Assembly (NCBI RefSeq): GCF_038396675.1
Contig: NC_088924.1
Span: forward strand, 40,017,501 to 40,081,500
Length of the DNA: 64,000 nt
Source of the DNA: Hydra vulgaris
Taxonomy: Eukaryota; Cnidaria; Hydrozoa; Anthoathecata; Hydridae
Direction: 5' to 3'
Shown piece after piece: positions 37,501-48,539 of this stretch (positions are counted from its first letter, which is position 1; each line of letters begins with the position of its first letter). Position numbers and translations under genes: made by a program. A model generated the notes under the pieces. That model was given only the letters and a program-made list of their open reading frames with translations, did not search any database and was not told where the DNA came from.

Positions 37501-38980
37501 TATTGTGTATCGCAGCTGTTGTAAAAACACTTTCAGACAGGCAACTTGGTATCACATGACCTATTTGCTCATAAAATTTGCACTTTTCATTAGTCAAACT
37601 TGATTCAATTTCTTGAACTCGGTCATATGAAATACTTAAACCTAGAGAATTCAATTTGTCGACAACTGATCTTTTCCGAGTGCAGTTATGGATCATCAAA
37701 CCAAGGTACACGGCCAATGGAGTTTCTTGGTTTGCTTGATGACGTATTTGTTGAGGTCTGTTGGCTTTGCTACGCTTTACACTATTAAATCGAATTAACT
37801 GTGCAATGGAATAAGCAGCTTCCTGCTCGGGTGCGGAAGCAGGTGAACCATTGTCGATATTGTAGCCTCCTAAAAGAGTATTAACAAAATTTACAAGGGA
37901 AGGTGGCACACAATCACGAGATCCAAAGTCGCCTGTAAGCGAGCCGCTGAATTTGGGAAACTCTCTAAACATATCTCTACGGAGAATACCAGCTGCCTGA
38001 GCAATGCAAATACCGTCCGACATATCGTTGAAGTTGCAAGCATCACGTATGGCATTACCCACATCTGGCTCAAAGCTTAAGATGACTTCTTTACCACACT
38101 TGTCTTCCCTCAAACCAGGAACTAAGGAAATTAAATCGTCCTTCAGTCGAGTTCGGTTGATAGACTCAGACTGAACTCCGAGACTCGACATACGATCTGC
38201 ACAAAGTTTATTGATGTCAGACAGCTTAAAAACAGGGGATGATGTACCATATATAAACATCTCTTCCATGTAACTAACCAATTCCGCAATGACAGAGCCA
38301 TAAGTCAATCGATAGAGATTGTGTTCATCATTGCTAAAGGAGCGCTCATGACTGCGGGCTCTGTTGAGAAATCCCCTGTAACAGTCTTTATGATATTTGA
38401 CTTCGAGTGCTATGAAATCTTGGTTTGCTATTTTGTGAAGCAGATTTGTGTCCTGCATTTCAATGGCTAGAGCATACACTTTTGGGCCAATTTCTTTTGT
38501 GCTTGCCTGTACTAAGGGGTTGCCTGTCACAGATTCACCATCACAAAACAAACAACAACTTTTTATGTCAACTGCTTTACATGAGGATCGCATGCACCTA
38601 GCAGAGCTCTGGGCGTTTTCAGAATCATCTTGCACATTTTGGTTTCTCTCAATGATTCTCTGCAGTTTCTGAGAGTCGTACTTGTTTCGGCAAAGCTTGT
38701 GGTACTTTGCCTTATTAACAATTAATGCGTGCAATAACTCCTTTCCGTCACTTATTTTATCCAAGCGAATAGTTGGTGGCAAAGCTTCATGATTATCGAA
38801 CTCGATCAAGTTTTCACTTAGAGTTTTATAACCTGCCTCTTTGGGAATTATAAGAGGTTCCGGTGAAACACGCTGACACAAAATGCACAATTCCCAATTG
38901 ATATCACGCACAGGAACAAGTACCTCAGGAAATTGTGTGACATCAACAAGCTCTATTTTTCTTCTTTTACTGGTAGACAT
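34540..38980 (-). CDS. Large intronless zinc/PIN-like/CXC-domain protein, one frameshift
   Basis: Two long minus-strand frames read as one protein of about 1,480 residues: 38980-36318 (start at MSTSKRRK; the frame opens upstream to 39019) and 36333-34540. N-terminal third: two Cys/His modules (CILCQ...KYHKLCRNKY; CCLFCDGE...KYHKDCYRGF). Middle: a well-conserved-looking block with SPATVRHLMDVIIKITSAVN, GDQPVYAVAKYIQWKFPDVY, GGLHIEMAIQNMIG and GHFTSRKTNADFSAMSDDQ-HEQNN. C-terminal part: PIN/FEN1-like acidic motifs (LIVDGAALVHML, EEADGRLLLHA, TVDSDVVVIAL, FTGCDTVSTFCGIGKRTAW) and one Tesmin/TSO1-like CXC module (CKTECKNCSCKRHGLPCTKL, CAC) 40 residues from the end. GC content is clearly above its surroundings, and there are no introns. 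The family is, to my knowledge, repeated in invertebrate genomes and behaves like a mobile element, but its function is unknown. Confidence 0.8.
36334..36345 (-). other. Frameshift joining the two halves of the CXC-domain gene
   Basis: The upstream frame runs HEQNNKLIKSEIYAR to TGA at 36314. The downstream frame opens at about the same place with VKSMRDDGNPFAEQLL. A single-base change around ATCAAGAGTGAAATC would join them. Since both frames are otherwise clean, it is a recent mutation, an assembly error or, less likely, programmed frameshifting. Confidence 0.7.
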
Positions 38981-39019
38981 GATTGTTATTAAAACTGAAA
39001 GAAATGAAAAGCGCATCAC

Positions 39020-40370
39020 GAAATAAGCATACAGAGTAATACAACATACAGAGCATACAAGTAAATACCTTAAAAAAATAATTTACATATATACAAATAA
39101 TCTTGGTAATATTAATAATTATATTATTAATAGTAATAATAATAATAATAGTAATACAGTAATTACAATAAATAAAATAAATCAATATTACGTTTTATAC
39201 AATAATCATTTATACATACATAGCTACAGTTACAAACAGTAAAAAATTGACAAAACGTAACAATTAACGATGACATAAAAACGACTACTACTAAAAAAAT
39301 TATATAGATTTAGTAAATATGTTAATCATAATTGTTAAAATATGAAAACCATAATATATTGTACAATAACACAATAACACAATAAACAAAAAAAACAAAA
39401 ACAGAAAAACACTGTGAAAAACAAAAACCAAAAAAAGGGATAAACATTACAAACAAAGCTACCGCTAAAAAAGTACAAAGCATAATAATGTAATCAAGCA
39501 AACTAGTAACAATAAATAATTCATAAAACATAGAAAGAAAAAAAGAAACACTTTATAAAACTAACATGATGGAGTAAATAACTAGCAAATGATTTTAATG
39601 ATTAGCAACAAATAATAAGTAAAGCTATATGCACTACATATACTAAAAACTAAAGAAAAGAAAATATCATTACATAACGGAAAACATCATTGCATAGCTA
39701 AATAAAACTACCTTAAAATAAATCATAATATGAAATGAATAACTAACGAAATATGAAAAAAGTAAAAACAATATAAAATCTTGTTATGCCGAGTTTTCCC
39801 AAATTTTCGAATGTTTTCTTTCCTTTTTCATTCATTTTTAAACTTTTTTTTGTTTATTATTATTTTCGTTACTTTTGTAGTTTATTTTATATCCTTTCAA
39901 ATAGTTCGTTCTTTTTTCTTCTTTTTAGATATTTCGTTTTTTCTTTATAATTGATTATATTTTTGAAAAACTAAAGCAAAATATCTCCTGATTTATTGAT
40001 TTTTCTTTTTCTTTTTTCACTCTTTAAAAAATTATTTATAGTTGTTAATAAAAAGTGTCCACCGTTTGCGATGTCATTGCAAAGTTCAATCATTAACAAC
40101 GTGCCATGTTTTTATTTATTCGTCCGTTATTCGTCCGAATTTGGTTATTACTACGACCGTGACGTAATATAATGGCGTCAACAAGACACAAATCTTTCTT
40201 ATCTTTAAAGACCAATTTAACCAATTTTATTCGCTTAACGGTTTGTGTCTCGATTGTTTTACATACAGGAATATATAAACTTAAGTTGTGCAAAAGGATT
40301 TGTTGGTGTCCGGCAGTGAAATATTGTTACGTAAAAAAGCATCAACCGACTGCACTATTTGACTTTATTT
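39020..40370. other. AT-rich 5' flank of the CXC-domain gene
   Basis: TAATAATAATAATAATAG-type runs near 39110-39160 and T-rich stretches near 39830-40020. No coding region, and no terminal inverted repeat that I could confirm for the CXC gene. Confidence 0.5.
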
Positions 40371-40575
40371 CATTTTTGTTTTTTCTTTTTTATGTCTGTG
40401 AGGTCTTCATTTTTTTTATGTTAAGTATCTAACTCTTGTGAGTCTTATATGTGACTTAGTAATGGAACAGTGGACCATCTTGTAATTAATACTACTGTAT
40501 TCATTGTTAATATCTCTACAAGGCAGACGCTGGATGAGAGAAATAAACAACAATATGATTCTCATATTTCTTAAC
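40371..40575 (+). mobile_element. 3'-end fragment of the LINE at 31515-33812
   Basis: GTGAGGTCTTCATTTTTTTT, CTCTTGTGAGTCTTATATGT, GACTTAGTAATGGAACAGTG and AATAAACAACAATATGATTC appear in the same order and spacing as at 33645-33805. A severely 5'-truncated insertion (about 200 bp). Confidence 0.9.
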
Positions 40576-40778
40576 GATGCGCGTTTTGTCGTATGAACCT
40601 GTTTGTATACATGTATAGATATTTATATGCATTTACTGTATCCGTTCTAAAATGACTTGCTTTAACCTTTATGCTTATATATATATGTTGGCGTTATATT
40701 GTAGTTTATATATAGCTAATATTGTAAATCAATATTGGCTATATATATCAAAATGTGGACATTTTATATTGGTGCAAT
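40576..40778. other. Short non-coding stretch with a TA-rich hairpin
   Basis: TATATATAGCTAATATTGTA and the inverted CAATATTGGCTATATATA lie at about 40708-40749. Nothing else seen. Confidence 0.5.
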
Positions 40779-40957
40779 ATTGAAACGCGTTTAAAAAATT
40801 CTCAACAATTTGTGGATACAACAAAATTATGGGAAATTGATAAGAATGAGGTTCAGGTTTCCTTTGATGTTTTGAATTTGTACCCTTCGGTCCCGATTAA
40901 AGAAGCAATCATTATACTAGTTGAAAGATTAAGAAACAACCAGAGCTTTACATCTAA

Positions 40958-41202
40958 TACCCCGTTCACATTGGAGATAAAACACGTTTTATTTTAAATG
41001 TGTTTTGTGTTTATAATGTTATAAACTCTGCAAAACAGTAATAAAACAACATGGCGAGGTTGTTTTATATTAACACATGCTTTTTATATTGACAAAGCAA
41101 CCTTGCAGTATTGTTTTATTGTTGTTTTATACAGCTTTTTGCAATAACAATTTAATACGCTTTTAAGATAAAACGTGTTTTATCGTCAGTATGAACGGGG
41201 TA
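40958..41202. mobile_element. MITE with TACCCCGTTCA inverted ends and TAA target duplication
   Basis: Left TACCCCGTTCACATTGGAGA then TAAAACACGTTTTA; right, inverted, TACCCCGTTCATACTGACGA then TAAAACACGTTTTA. TAA lies at 40955-40957 and 41203-41205. The interior is rich in GTTTTAT and ATAAAAC words. It sits inside the Penelope-like RT frame. Confidence 0.9.
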
Positions 41203-41298
41203 TAAGTTAACTTTTGAAGAGATCAGATTATTTTTAGAAATTTGTCTTTCTCATTGCTATTATTTGTATGAAAATAATATTCACGAGCTCGAAAACTC

Positions 41299-41352
41299 TG
41301 GACAAATAGGGTTACAGCTCCAATTAGGGACAAATAGGGTTACAGGACCAAT
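41299..41352. repeat. 27-bp tandem duplication inside the Penelope-like RT
   Basis: GGACAAATAGGGTTACAGCT / CCAATTA is repeated as GGACAAATAGGGTTACAGGA / CCAATTG. It adds nine codons in frame before the YVDD motif. Confidence 0.85.
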
Positions 41353-41954
41353 TGGGTTAGCTCTTATGGTGGTAGTTGCTGAGTGTTTCTTACAACATCA
41401 TGAAAGTAATGCTCTTTCATTGGCACTTAACAACAACATCCATGTGAAATCATTTAAAAGATATGTTGACGATATTCATTCAAGGTTCCAAGTAGAAGAA
41501 GATGCGCAAAAGTTTTTAGATCTACTTAACAAACAACACAAAAATATTCAATGCACAATGGAATCTGCCGACTTAACCAATACATTAAACTATCTTGATG
41601 TTTCAGTTACCAACAATAAAACCGGTACATATAGCTTTAAAATACATCGCAAAAAGGTTAGGGAAGCGTTGGAAATACAACACAACGAAAGTACCTTTCG
41701 CGACAATGGTCTTAACCGGGATGATGGCGATTATGTGACGACGTCATTTTGGAAACCTATGTTCAAATTCTTACGTCACAAAAAACTCTCTTAAAAAACT
41801 CTCAAAAAGAAGCTCTTACAAAGAACATTGTTTCGTAAATTTAGACGGTTTTGTATAATATTATTTTTTATAACGATTTTTAATATACTTGATAACGAGG
41901 GTATCTATATTCCCTCGAAATATTGTAAAAATAAATATATTTTTAACAAATAGA

Positions 41955-42108
41955 AGTTAATCCATGCATATCTAAATGTAATATATGCATATATAAATGT
42001 TATATATGCATATCTAATTATAGTATATGCATATATAAATGTAATATATGCATATATAAATGTAATATATGCATTTATAAATGTAATATATGCATATATA
42101 ATTGATTT
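41955..42108. repeat. Tandem repeat, unit about 22 bp, seven copies
   Basis: Units of ATGCATATATAAATGTAATAT with small changes. Confidence 0.92.
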
Positions 42109-42550
42109 CTGAAATACATAAACTCAAACTCATTTTTTAAGATGCGGTATCTCGATAATAATAAAAATATTGAAAAATAATATATAAAGAAATTATATAA
42201 TAAATACAATATTATTAATAATATATAAAACTTTTATAACTACCAAGCTTTGTTTTTGTAGATTAAAACATTTTAGATTATGAACCTCTTGATGAAAACA
42301 TTCAAACTTTATTTTTTAACCATCCTAATCACAAAATTATGATAACACAATTAACATACGAAAATTGTTAAAAAAATTAAAATAAAATAAAAAAATTTCG
42401 AAAATTAAGGAAATAAAATAATTTGTGCTCACCAGTTCTTCATCTAAAACATCACCTCAAAACAATAATGAACTTTATTTTTATTTATTTATCTTTATCA
42501 GCAACCATTAACAATTCAAGGTGATTTTCGTCATATAAAATATTTAAAAA
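42109..42550. other. Non-coding AT-rich stretch
   Basis: Nothing recognised. Confidence 0.5.
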
Positions 42551-42559
42551 ATTAAATAC

Positions 42560-43570
42560 TAGCACATTTCATCATAAATTGTAGTTACGAAACCGAGTAT
42601 TGTAATGGTTTGATATTTTAGGAAAAATTTTTCCAAAACCTTTGGAGTTTTTTTGAACTAATGTTGGAACATAAATTGTGTAACTTTGAGTTTATTTCAT
42701 TATTCAAGAGTCTTTGCGCTTCTTTTAAAGAGGTTTAGCATTTGTGAAAAAAAATAATTCTTGCCGCATAATTCTGTTGCTTGAGGAGACATTCGAGTTT
42801 AGATTTGTTTGTACTACTCCCAAACAGTATCGTCATATAATAAGCAACTGTTAATGAATGCAAAATATAGCTGAGTTAGTGTGTAGATTTGTCTAAGATT
42901 TGATGGGTTTTATATAAAATACCAATATTTCTCGAGATTTAATTGCGAATATATTTAATATGATCTCTCCTGGATAAGCTTTCATCTATTAAACACCAAG
43001 TAATCTGTTTGTGAAAGAGCGCTCAATTTTGATGTTATTTATATATTGCATTAGAAAGGATGTGGGAATATATTAAAACTTTTGTTTAGAATGGAATAAG
43101 GAAAAATAAAGATAGGCTGTTAGCGTTAACCCAGTTTGATATTTGTTCTAGTTCTTTGTTTGCTACTTGAAATAGAAAGATAATGTTACTTTCAGAATAA
43201 AATAAAGTGGTGTTGTCTGCAAACATGATAGTAGACATGGTATTTGATGCTCTAGTAGAAGACCTAAAATAGAGCTTTGTGAAACTCAACATGACATTTT
43301 AAGTTTTTTTTTGTCTGAAAACCGTCATTTAGAGATAAAAACTGTTTTCGATCAGTTAAGTAACTGGTAAACTATTTATGTTATTTATGGCATACTCCAA
43401 ATATTTTAGTTTTTCTAGTAAAATCTGATTATTAGCGGTGTCAAATGCTTTTGAAAAGTCTTGGAATATACCTAAAGTGAATTTATAATAAGAAGATGCT
43501 CCGCTAATAACTCCAACTAACTGTATAAGTGCATGTTCCGTAGAGTAATTTGATCAAAAACCATATTGGT
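42560..43570 (-). pseudogene. CR1-like LINE reverse transcriptase fragment
   Basis: Minus-strand pieces in order: FTLGIFQDFSKAFDTANN from about 43475 (block A, decayed), TIMFADNTTLFYSESN (FADD changed to FADN), NKELEQISNWVNANSLSL, and far downstream YNTRFRN-like C-terminal residues near 42590. Many stops and frameshifts. The changed catalytic Asp confirms it is dead. Confidence 0.8.
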
Positions 43571-43923
43571 TTCAATAGTGAAGATTGTTTTCATTCAAAA
43601 ATGCAAAAAGCCTATTATACATTCATCTGTAAAATTTAACGTTCTTTCTCGTGGTATATATTTTTTTGCAACCGTTTTTTTTTGTTGTTATTATCTTAAA
43701 TGTACCTTAAAATTTAAACTAGTACATCTATTTTGCTATTCTAATGTTGCCTTTTACTACCACGTTGTTACTAATTTAATAATTACAAGTTATGCTGTTG
43801 CAAAGTGCAAACAGGAGGCAGTCTTTTTTATAATAATTTTTTTACTTTTTACTGTTTTCTAATGTGTTTGTTGAAATTATTTATCATTTTAGTTAGATTC
43901 TAGTAAAATAATAACGATTTAAT
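43571..43923. other. Non-coding flank between CR1 fragment and Mutator-like gene
   Basis: A 98-codon frame at 43566-43862 is rich in Phe/Ile/Val and has no recognised domain; I do not call it a gene. Confidence 0.4.
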
Positions 43924-45270
43924 ATGGGAAACCTTCGAAATAACAAAAGAAAGTCATCAAGAAAGGGTGTTGGTGGTCTTGGTTGTAAAAAACCTGTAAA
44001 TATTGTAAATAATAAATTTGGTATCAAAAGAAATAAAAAAAATGTAGATATTGAAAATATCATTAAAAAAAAAAATTTACCATTAAACCAGCTGAACATT
44101 CTGGAAGAAGTGATGATTAATTTTTATTTCTAAATTTTAAAATACTTATGGAAATGATAGCAGTAGGAAACAAGTGTCATGAATGTGGGGAAGCTAATGT
44201 CACAATATCTAATAGTTTGGATGATAGAAAGGGATTTTCTCATAAAATTGTTTACTTTTGTGGAAAATGTAAAAATAAAAGTCACAAGTGTACTTCACCT
44301 TTTAGTGCTACTGAAAAAATGTATGGTTGTAAGCCAAGTGAAACTAATGTTCAGTTGGTTATGGCTTTTTAAGAAATTGGTAAAGGGCACGAATCGATTA
44401 AAACGTTTGCACGATGTACGAATATGCACTCAATATCTAATACTGCCTTTAGAAATATTAGTAATAAGTTATTTTCTGCATACGAAAATTCTGCACTAGA
44501 AAGTATACAAAATGCTGCAAATGAAGCAAAAATGGAAGAAATTGTCCCAGGTATACATTCTTGTAGTGTATCGATTGATAGAACTTGGCAAAAAAGAGGA
44601 CACTCCTCGTTGAACAGTGTAGTGACAGCGGTAGGCAAAGGAAAGTGTTTAAATGTTATTTTTTTATCAAAACATTGTAGACAGTGTATAATATGGGGTC
44701 GAAAAAATGGGACAACAGAATACACAAACTGGAAAGTTGCACATAATTGTAAAAATAACCATCGAAAGTCATCAGGAGCAATGGAATCCTCAGGTGCTAT
44801 TGATATATTTCAGCAATCTGTAAGTCTAAATAAACTAGTTTATAATGAGTATCTCGGAGATGGGGACACAGCTTCTTACAAAGAAGTTGTTAACTCCAAA
44901 CCCTACGAAGCACAGTTTGGTATTGCACCTGTTTAACTTGAATGTAATATTATTCTTCTCCTGGTGGACAAAACAAGTCTTTGTAGAAAGATCGATTCTA
45001 CAGTTAGGTGTATATAGTGCTATTTTTCAATTTAACAAAGGTCAATTTGGACTTATTACAGTGTATGAAAAACTTGGAATACAGACCGGTGTCTGTTTTA
45101 ATATTATATCTGAAAAAATGAACCGACGCAGTATCTAAAATTTACTTATTAAAGCATTAGATAAGACTAAAGCAAAAAGAAAAAAACTAAAAGCCATCAA
45201 GAAAGGTTTATTGGATAAAGACTTACATAAAGAGGGAGGAGAAACTTATTTAAAAGGAGGATTTTAGTTT
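43924..45270 (+). pseudogene. Mutator-like transposase with internal deletion
   Basis: MGNLRNNKRKSSRKGVGGLG (basic start), then from 44148 a zinc-binding region (CHECGEAN, CGKCKNKSHKC) and, after a stop and frame change near 44370, SVSIDRTWQKRGHSSLNSVV (first catalytic Asp), CRQCIIW, NHRKSSGAMESSGAIDIFQQ and NEYLGDGDTASYKEVV (second Asp). After PYEAQFGIAPV the usual stretch to the VERSILQLGVYSAIFQFNKG part is missing, so there is an internal deletion around 44940. The tail ends near 45270 with KKGLLDKDLHKEGGETYLKG. These motifs fit the animal Mutator-like transposase domain. Not functional. Confidence 0.82.
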
Positions 45271-45349
45271 TAAAAACAATTTTTTTTCTTGTTTTTTGAT
45301 TTTCTACCATATCGTTTTTCAAGAAAATTGTCTCACAAAAAACATTATA

Positions 45350-46676
45350 ACGTCTGTTCAAAAAAATCCGGAATGAAAAATTGTTCTTAATTGAATACAA
45401 AATTAATCGATTTTTGACAAAAATTTTAGCTAAAATGAGTGACTGGACATTGTTAACTATTTTATAACCGAAAGTGGTCCTAAATCAGCGGCTTTTCGAA
45501 CTTTTGTTTTGACTGAATCCATTAGGTTGAAAAAGTAGTCTGGATCAAACTCTTTCAACTTTAATCGAATTCTATTCTTAAGATGGTTAAGATTTTTCGC
45601 AGTAAATCCATTTCCATAAACTTTTGCTTTTAAATGTGCCCAAAAATTTTCAATTGGCCTTAACTGCGGTACATTTGGGGGGTTATCTTTAGCGTCGACA
45701 AAGTTAATACCTAAAGTGTTGTAAGTTTCTAATGTGTGTTTTGCATAATGACATCTCGCTCCGTCAGGCCAAAATAAAATTTTCATGTTTTGATGCTTGG
45801 AATTTATAAATGGAAGAAGTCTTTTTATAATACATTCTTTAGAATAAGTTTTTGCATCCAGTGCACAGTTTTTTACAGCAAAATAAGGCGATGAATGACC
45901 AAAACGACTGATTGCAATCCAAACGAGAACTTTCTCGTCAAACTTTTTTTTGAAGTTGAATTTAATGTTAGGATCAGTTTGAGAACTATCCTTTGTATAG
46001 TAGCCAGAGTTTTGTGAACAATTTGCACCATTTACACAGAAATAAGATTCATCGTCCATGATGATTTCAAATTCATTTGATGGCTTGAAAAAAGTTTTTG
46101 AAAGTTTTAATAAGTTTTTCTTTTATTTAATTTCTTGCTTTTCTGTTAATTTTGGTGCATTTTTTCTTTTGGTATACTTTAGCCCATGCATACTTAATAA
46201 TCTATTTACGTATGAAACGCTTATCTTATATTTTAGTGCCAATTTTCTTTGCGAAATCCCGATTCTCTCTTCTGCTCTTGCAACCATAGACTCTCTCTTT
46301 TCTGGTGTAATTTTAAAAGGTTTTCTGCCGCAACCGATTTTTCTATTCATTGGCAAATTATTTTCAGACCTTTTAATTATGTCATAAATTGTAGATTCCC
46401 TACAATTTATGAGATTCCCATTTTCTTAAAATGATCCACTGTAAATTTCTTTCCACTGTTTATGTTTTGTTTACAAAAATTTCCAATCACATTTCTAACA
46501 TCGTTCTCTTTTAGATGCTCCATGTTTATTTGAATTAATTATTTAAACTCAATTTTGCCACAAAATGAAACTGTTGTTGTTGACCGATTAAATTTAAAAA
46601 TTTCGAATCGAAAATTCGAAATTTAGAACAATTTGTGTACATTTGAAATCAGTCCGGATTTTTTGTGAACAGACGT
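45350..46676 (-). mobile_element. Nearly complete mariner-like element (DD37E) at a TA site
   Basis: Inverted ends: ACGTCTGTTCAAAAAAATCC / GGA at the left, and TCCGGATTTTTTGTGAACAG / ACGT at the right (one mismatch and a 1-base gap). TA at 45348-45349 and 46677-46678. 1,327 bp. The transposase lies on the minus strand. It was inserted just after, and perhaps within, the Mutator-like element. Confidence 0.92.
45457..46523 (-). pseudogene. Mariner-like DD37E transposase, one frameshift and one stop
   Basis: Starts MEHLKENDVRNVIGNFCKQN at about 46521; a 17-19-base palindrome-forming insertion at 46383-46411 breaks the frame after HFKKMGIS. It continues TIYDIIKRSENNLPMNRKIG, the second HTH (GISQRKLALKYKISVSYVNR), and a single in-frame TAA near 46121 (KQEIK*KKNLL). 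Catalytic residues are MDDESYF, FWPDGARCHY and PQLRPIENFWAHLK. Counting gives 37 residues between the second Asp and Glu. Apart from these two lesions the protein is complete to the stop at 45457. Cuts at inverted ends and inserts at TA. Confidence 0.9.
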
Positions 46677-47230
46677 TAACTTTTGAATTAATAGTGATAA
46701 CTACTTGAAATTTTCAGGGCTTATTCATCCAGTGTACTGCTAGTGCCTGAGTATTTTTCAAATAAATTTTTTTTTTGTAAGTCGTGGTTAGGGAACTAAG
46801 ATTGGAAGCCAAGTAGCAGATTTTTCGAAAATACAGTTGCTTTGAAGCATAACTTTAAGTTGAAACAAGATTTTTTAATAAAAAAACTCACGCACTAGAT
46901 ACAAGTAGCACGCTCAAGTATACCAAGTTTGAAAGTAAAATAAGCTTTTACTCATGAGTAATTGTGTTTCTAGTAAACTCTATTTTTGGTGGTTATTTTG
47001 ACTCTTATAGGCCTCTATGTGATCACCAATATATTTTTGGAGTTCGAAAATATATTATTTTTTTCACACATTCTGACCTACTTTTGAAAAAATTAATGCT
47101 TAATGAATAAAAAGAAACTTTTTTTGATTACATAGGAACCACCTTAAGTTCAAATCAGTTCTTGAAGTATGTAGTTCTGGCTATTTTTTTTAGTTCTTTT
47201 AGACGTTTGTGGTCGAAGTAATTATGTTGC
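46677..47230. other. Non-coding flank, possibly rest of the Mutator-like element
   Basis: No open frame or element end that I recognise. Confidence 0.4.
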
Positions 47231-47435
47231 AAAGCAGCCGAAGTGGTTAGCGCGCTTGCCTCAGAAGCTAAAGGAGGTGGCGTTGAATCCGCGATTCAAC
47301 GCCACCTCTGGGCATGTTTTATAACATCGGTAAGGAGGCGTGAATTTCCTTTCAAATGCTTTTACACGGTGCTCTGTGATAAGACCATAAGGACTTCTCG
47401 GGGCGCCTAAAATAAAATAAAAAATAAAAAAAAAT
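47231..47435 (+). mobile_element. tRNA-derived SINE with A-rich tail
   Basis: The head CAGCCGAAGTGGTTAGCGCG resembles a tRNA A box region (compare GGCCGAGTGGTTAGCGCG). A B-box-like GTTGAATCC follows about 50 bases later. The body (GTAAGGAGGCGTGAATTTCC, GACTTCTCGGGGCGCC) is unrelated to tRNA, and the tail is AAATAAAATAAAAAATAAAA. The T-arm part is replaced by a perfect 16-bp hairpin (47274-47308). RNA polymerase III would transcribe an active copy; it depends on a LINE for movement. Confidence 0.75.
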
Positions 47436-47755
47436 GTTTATCACGATCTTTCTTTGATTTAAAAAACTTTCATATAGATTTTGTCTTCGTTTCGAAGACT
47501 TTAGGAGGTTTTTAGAGAAGCAAGAATTAAGAAGTGTTAGTTTTAATACGGCTCGATTTTTTTGGAAAATGCTCATAGTACAAGTTGAAAAATTTCTCCA
47601 GAAAAAGATTGTAACTTAAATTTTCACCATAATTTAAATAGTTTTATTATTTTCACTAATTTTTGAACAGTGCAATATTTTAAACAGATTATATGATACA
47701 AGAGTTATTTAAAAAAAAAAAAGGTCAGAAAGTTTCAAAGAAATGAGTTCGTTTT
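47436..47755. other. Non-coding stretch
   Basis: Nothing recognised. Confidence 0.5.
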
Positions 47756-48258
<503 letters not shown>

Positions 48259-48489
48259 TTTTTAAAAACAACACGATGTTTTTTATTCTTGACATGTTTC
48301 GTAAAATTTATTCACATTTTCAAAAGTTTATTTTACATTAAAAAAAAACTCTGAAATAAATATATTAAAAAATAGAAGTCTTTACAGAGAAATATTAACG
48401 GACAATAATTACGGACAAAAAAACTTATTCGCTATGAACTATTCATATAGTTTTGCAAGCTTTTAGTTTACTGTTTCAAATAAAATATC

Positions 48490-48539
48490 AGTAAGTTTTC
48501 AAATATCTTCATTGAAATAAAGATATTTGAAAACTTACT
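48490..48539. repeat. Perfect 20-bp inverted repeat, 10-base loop
   Basis: AGTAAGTTTTCAAATATCTT and its exact reverse complement, with loop CATTGAAATA. Lies at the edge of the CR1 fragment. Confidence 0.95.

Larger units (their letters stand above)
40779..41795 (+). pseudogene. Penelope-like reverse transcriptase, split by a MITE
   Basis: Before the MITE: NIETRLKNSQQFVDTTKLWE, EVQVSFDVLNLYPSVPIKEA (RT block with the first Asp). After it: LTFEEIRLFLEICLSHCYYL, then a duplicated GTNRVTGPIGLALM block, FKRYVDDIHSRF (catalytic YVDD), and LNYLDVSVTNNKTGTYSFKIHRK. This motif order is that of Penelope-like elements. Removing the MITE at 40958-41202 with one target copy restores the frame (S-K-L-T-F-E-E). 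No GIY-YIG domain is visible; the copy is truncated at both ends and ends at a stop at 41794. It carries an internal 27-bp duplication at 41299-41352. Confidence 0.85.

Noticed and set aside
36251..38672. Several plus-strand frames of 60-115 codons across the CXC gene
   Set aside because: Antisense shadows of the long minus-strand coding region.
34121..40090. Terminal inverted repeats bounding the CXC gene (AACTTTGCA... and its inverse near 34135 and 40077)
   Set aside because: Only about 9-11 bases match with poor alignment around them and no target duplication; likely chance.
43566..43862. 98-codon hydrophobic open frame as a membrane protein
   Set aside because: Phe/Ile/Val richness follows from T-rich sequence; no start context or similarity recognised.
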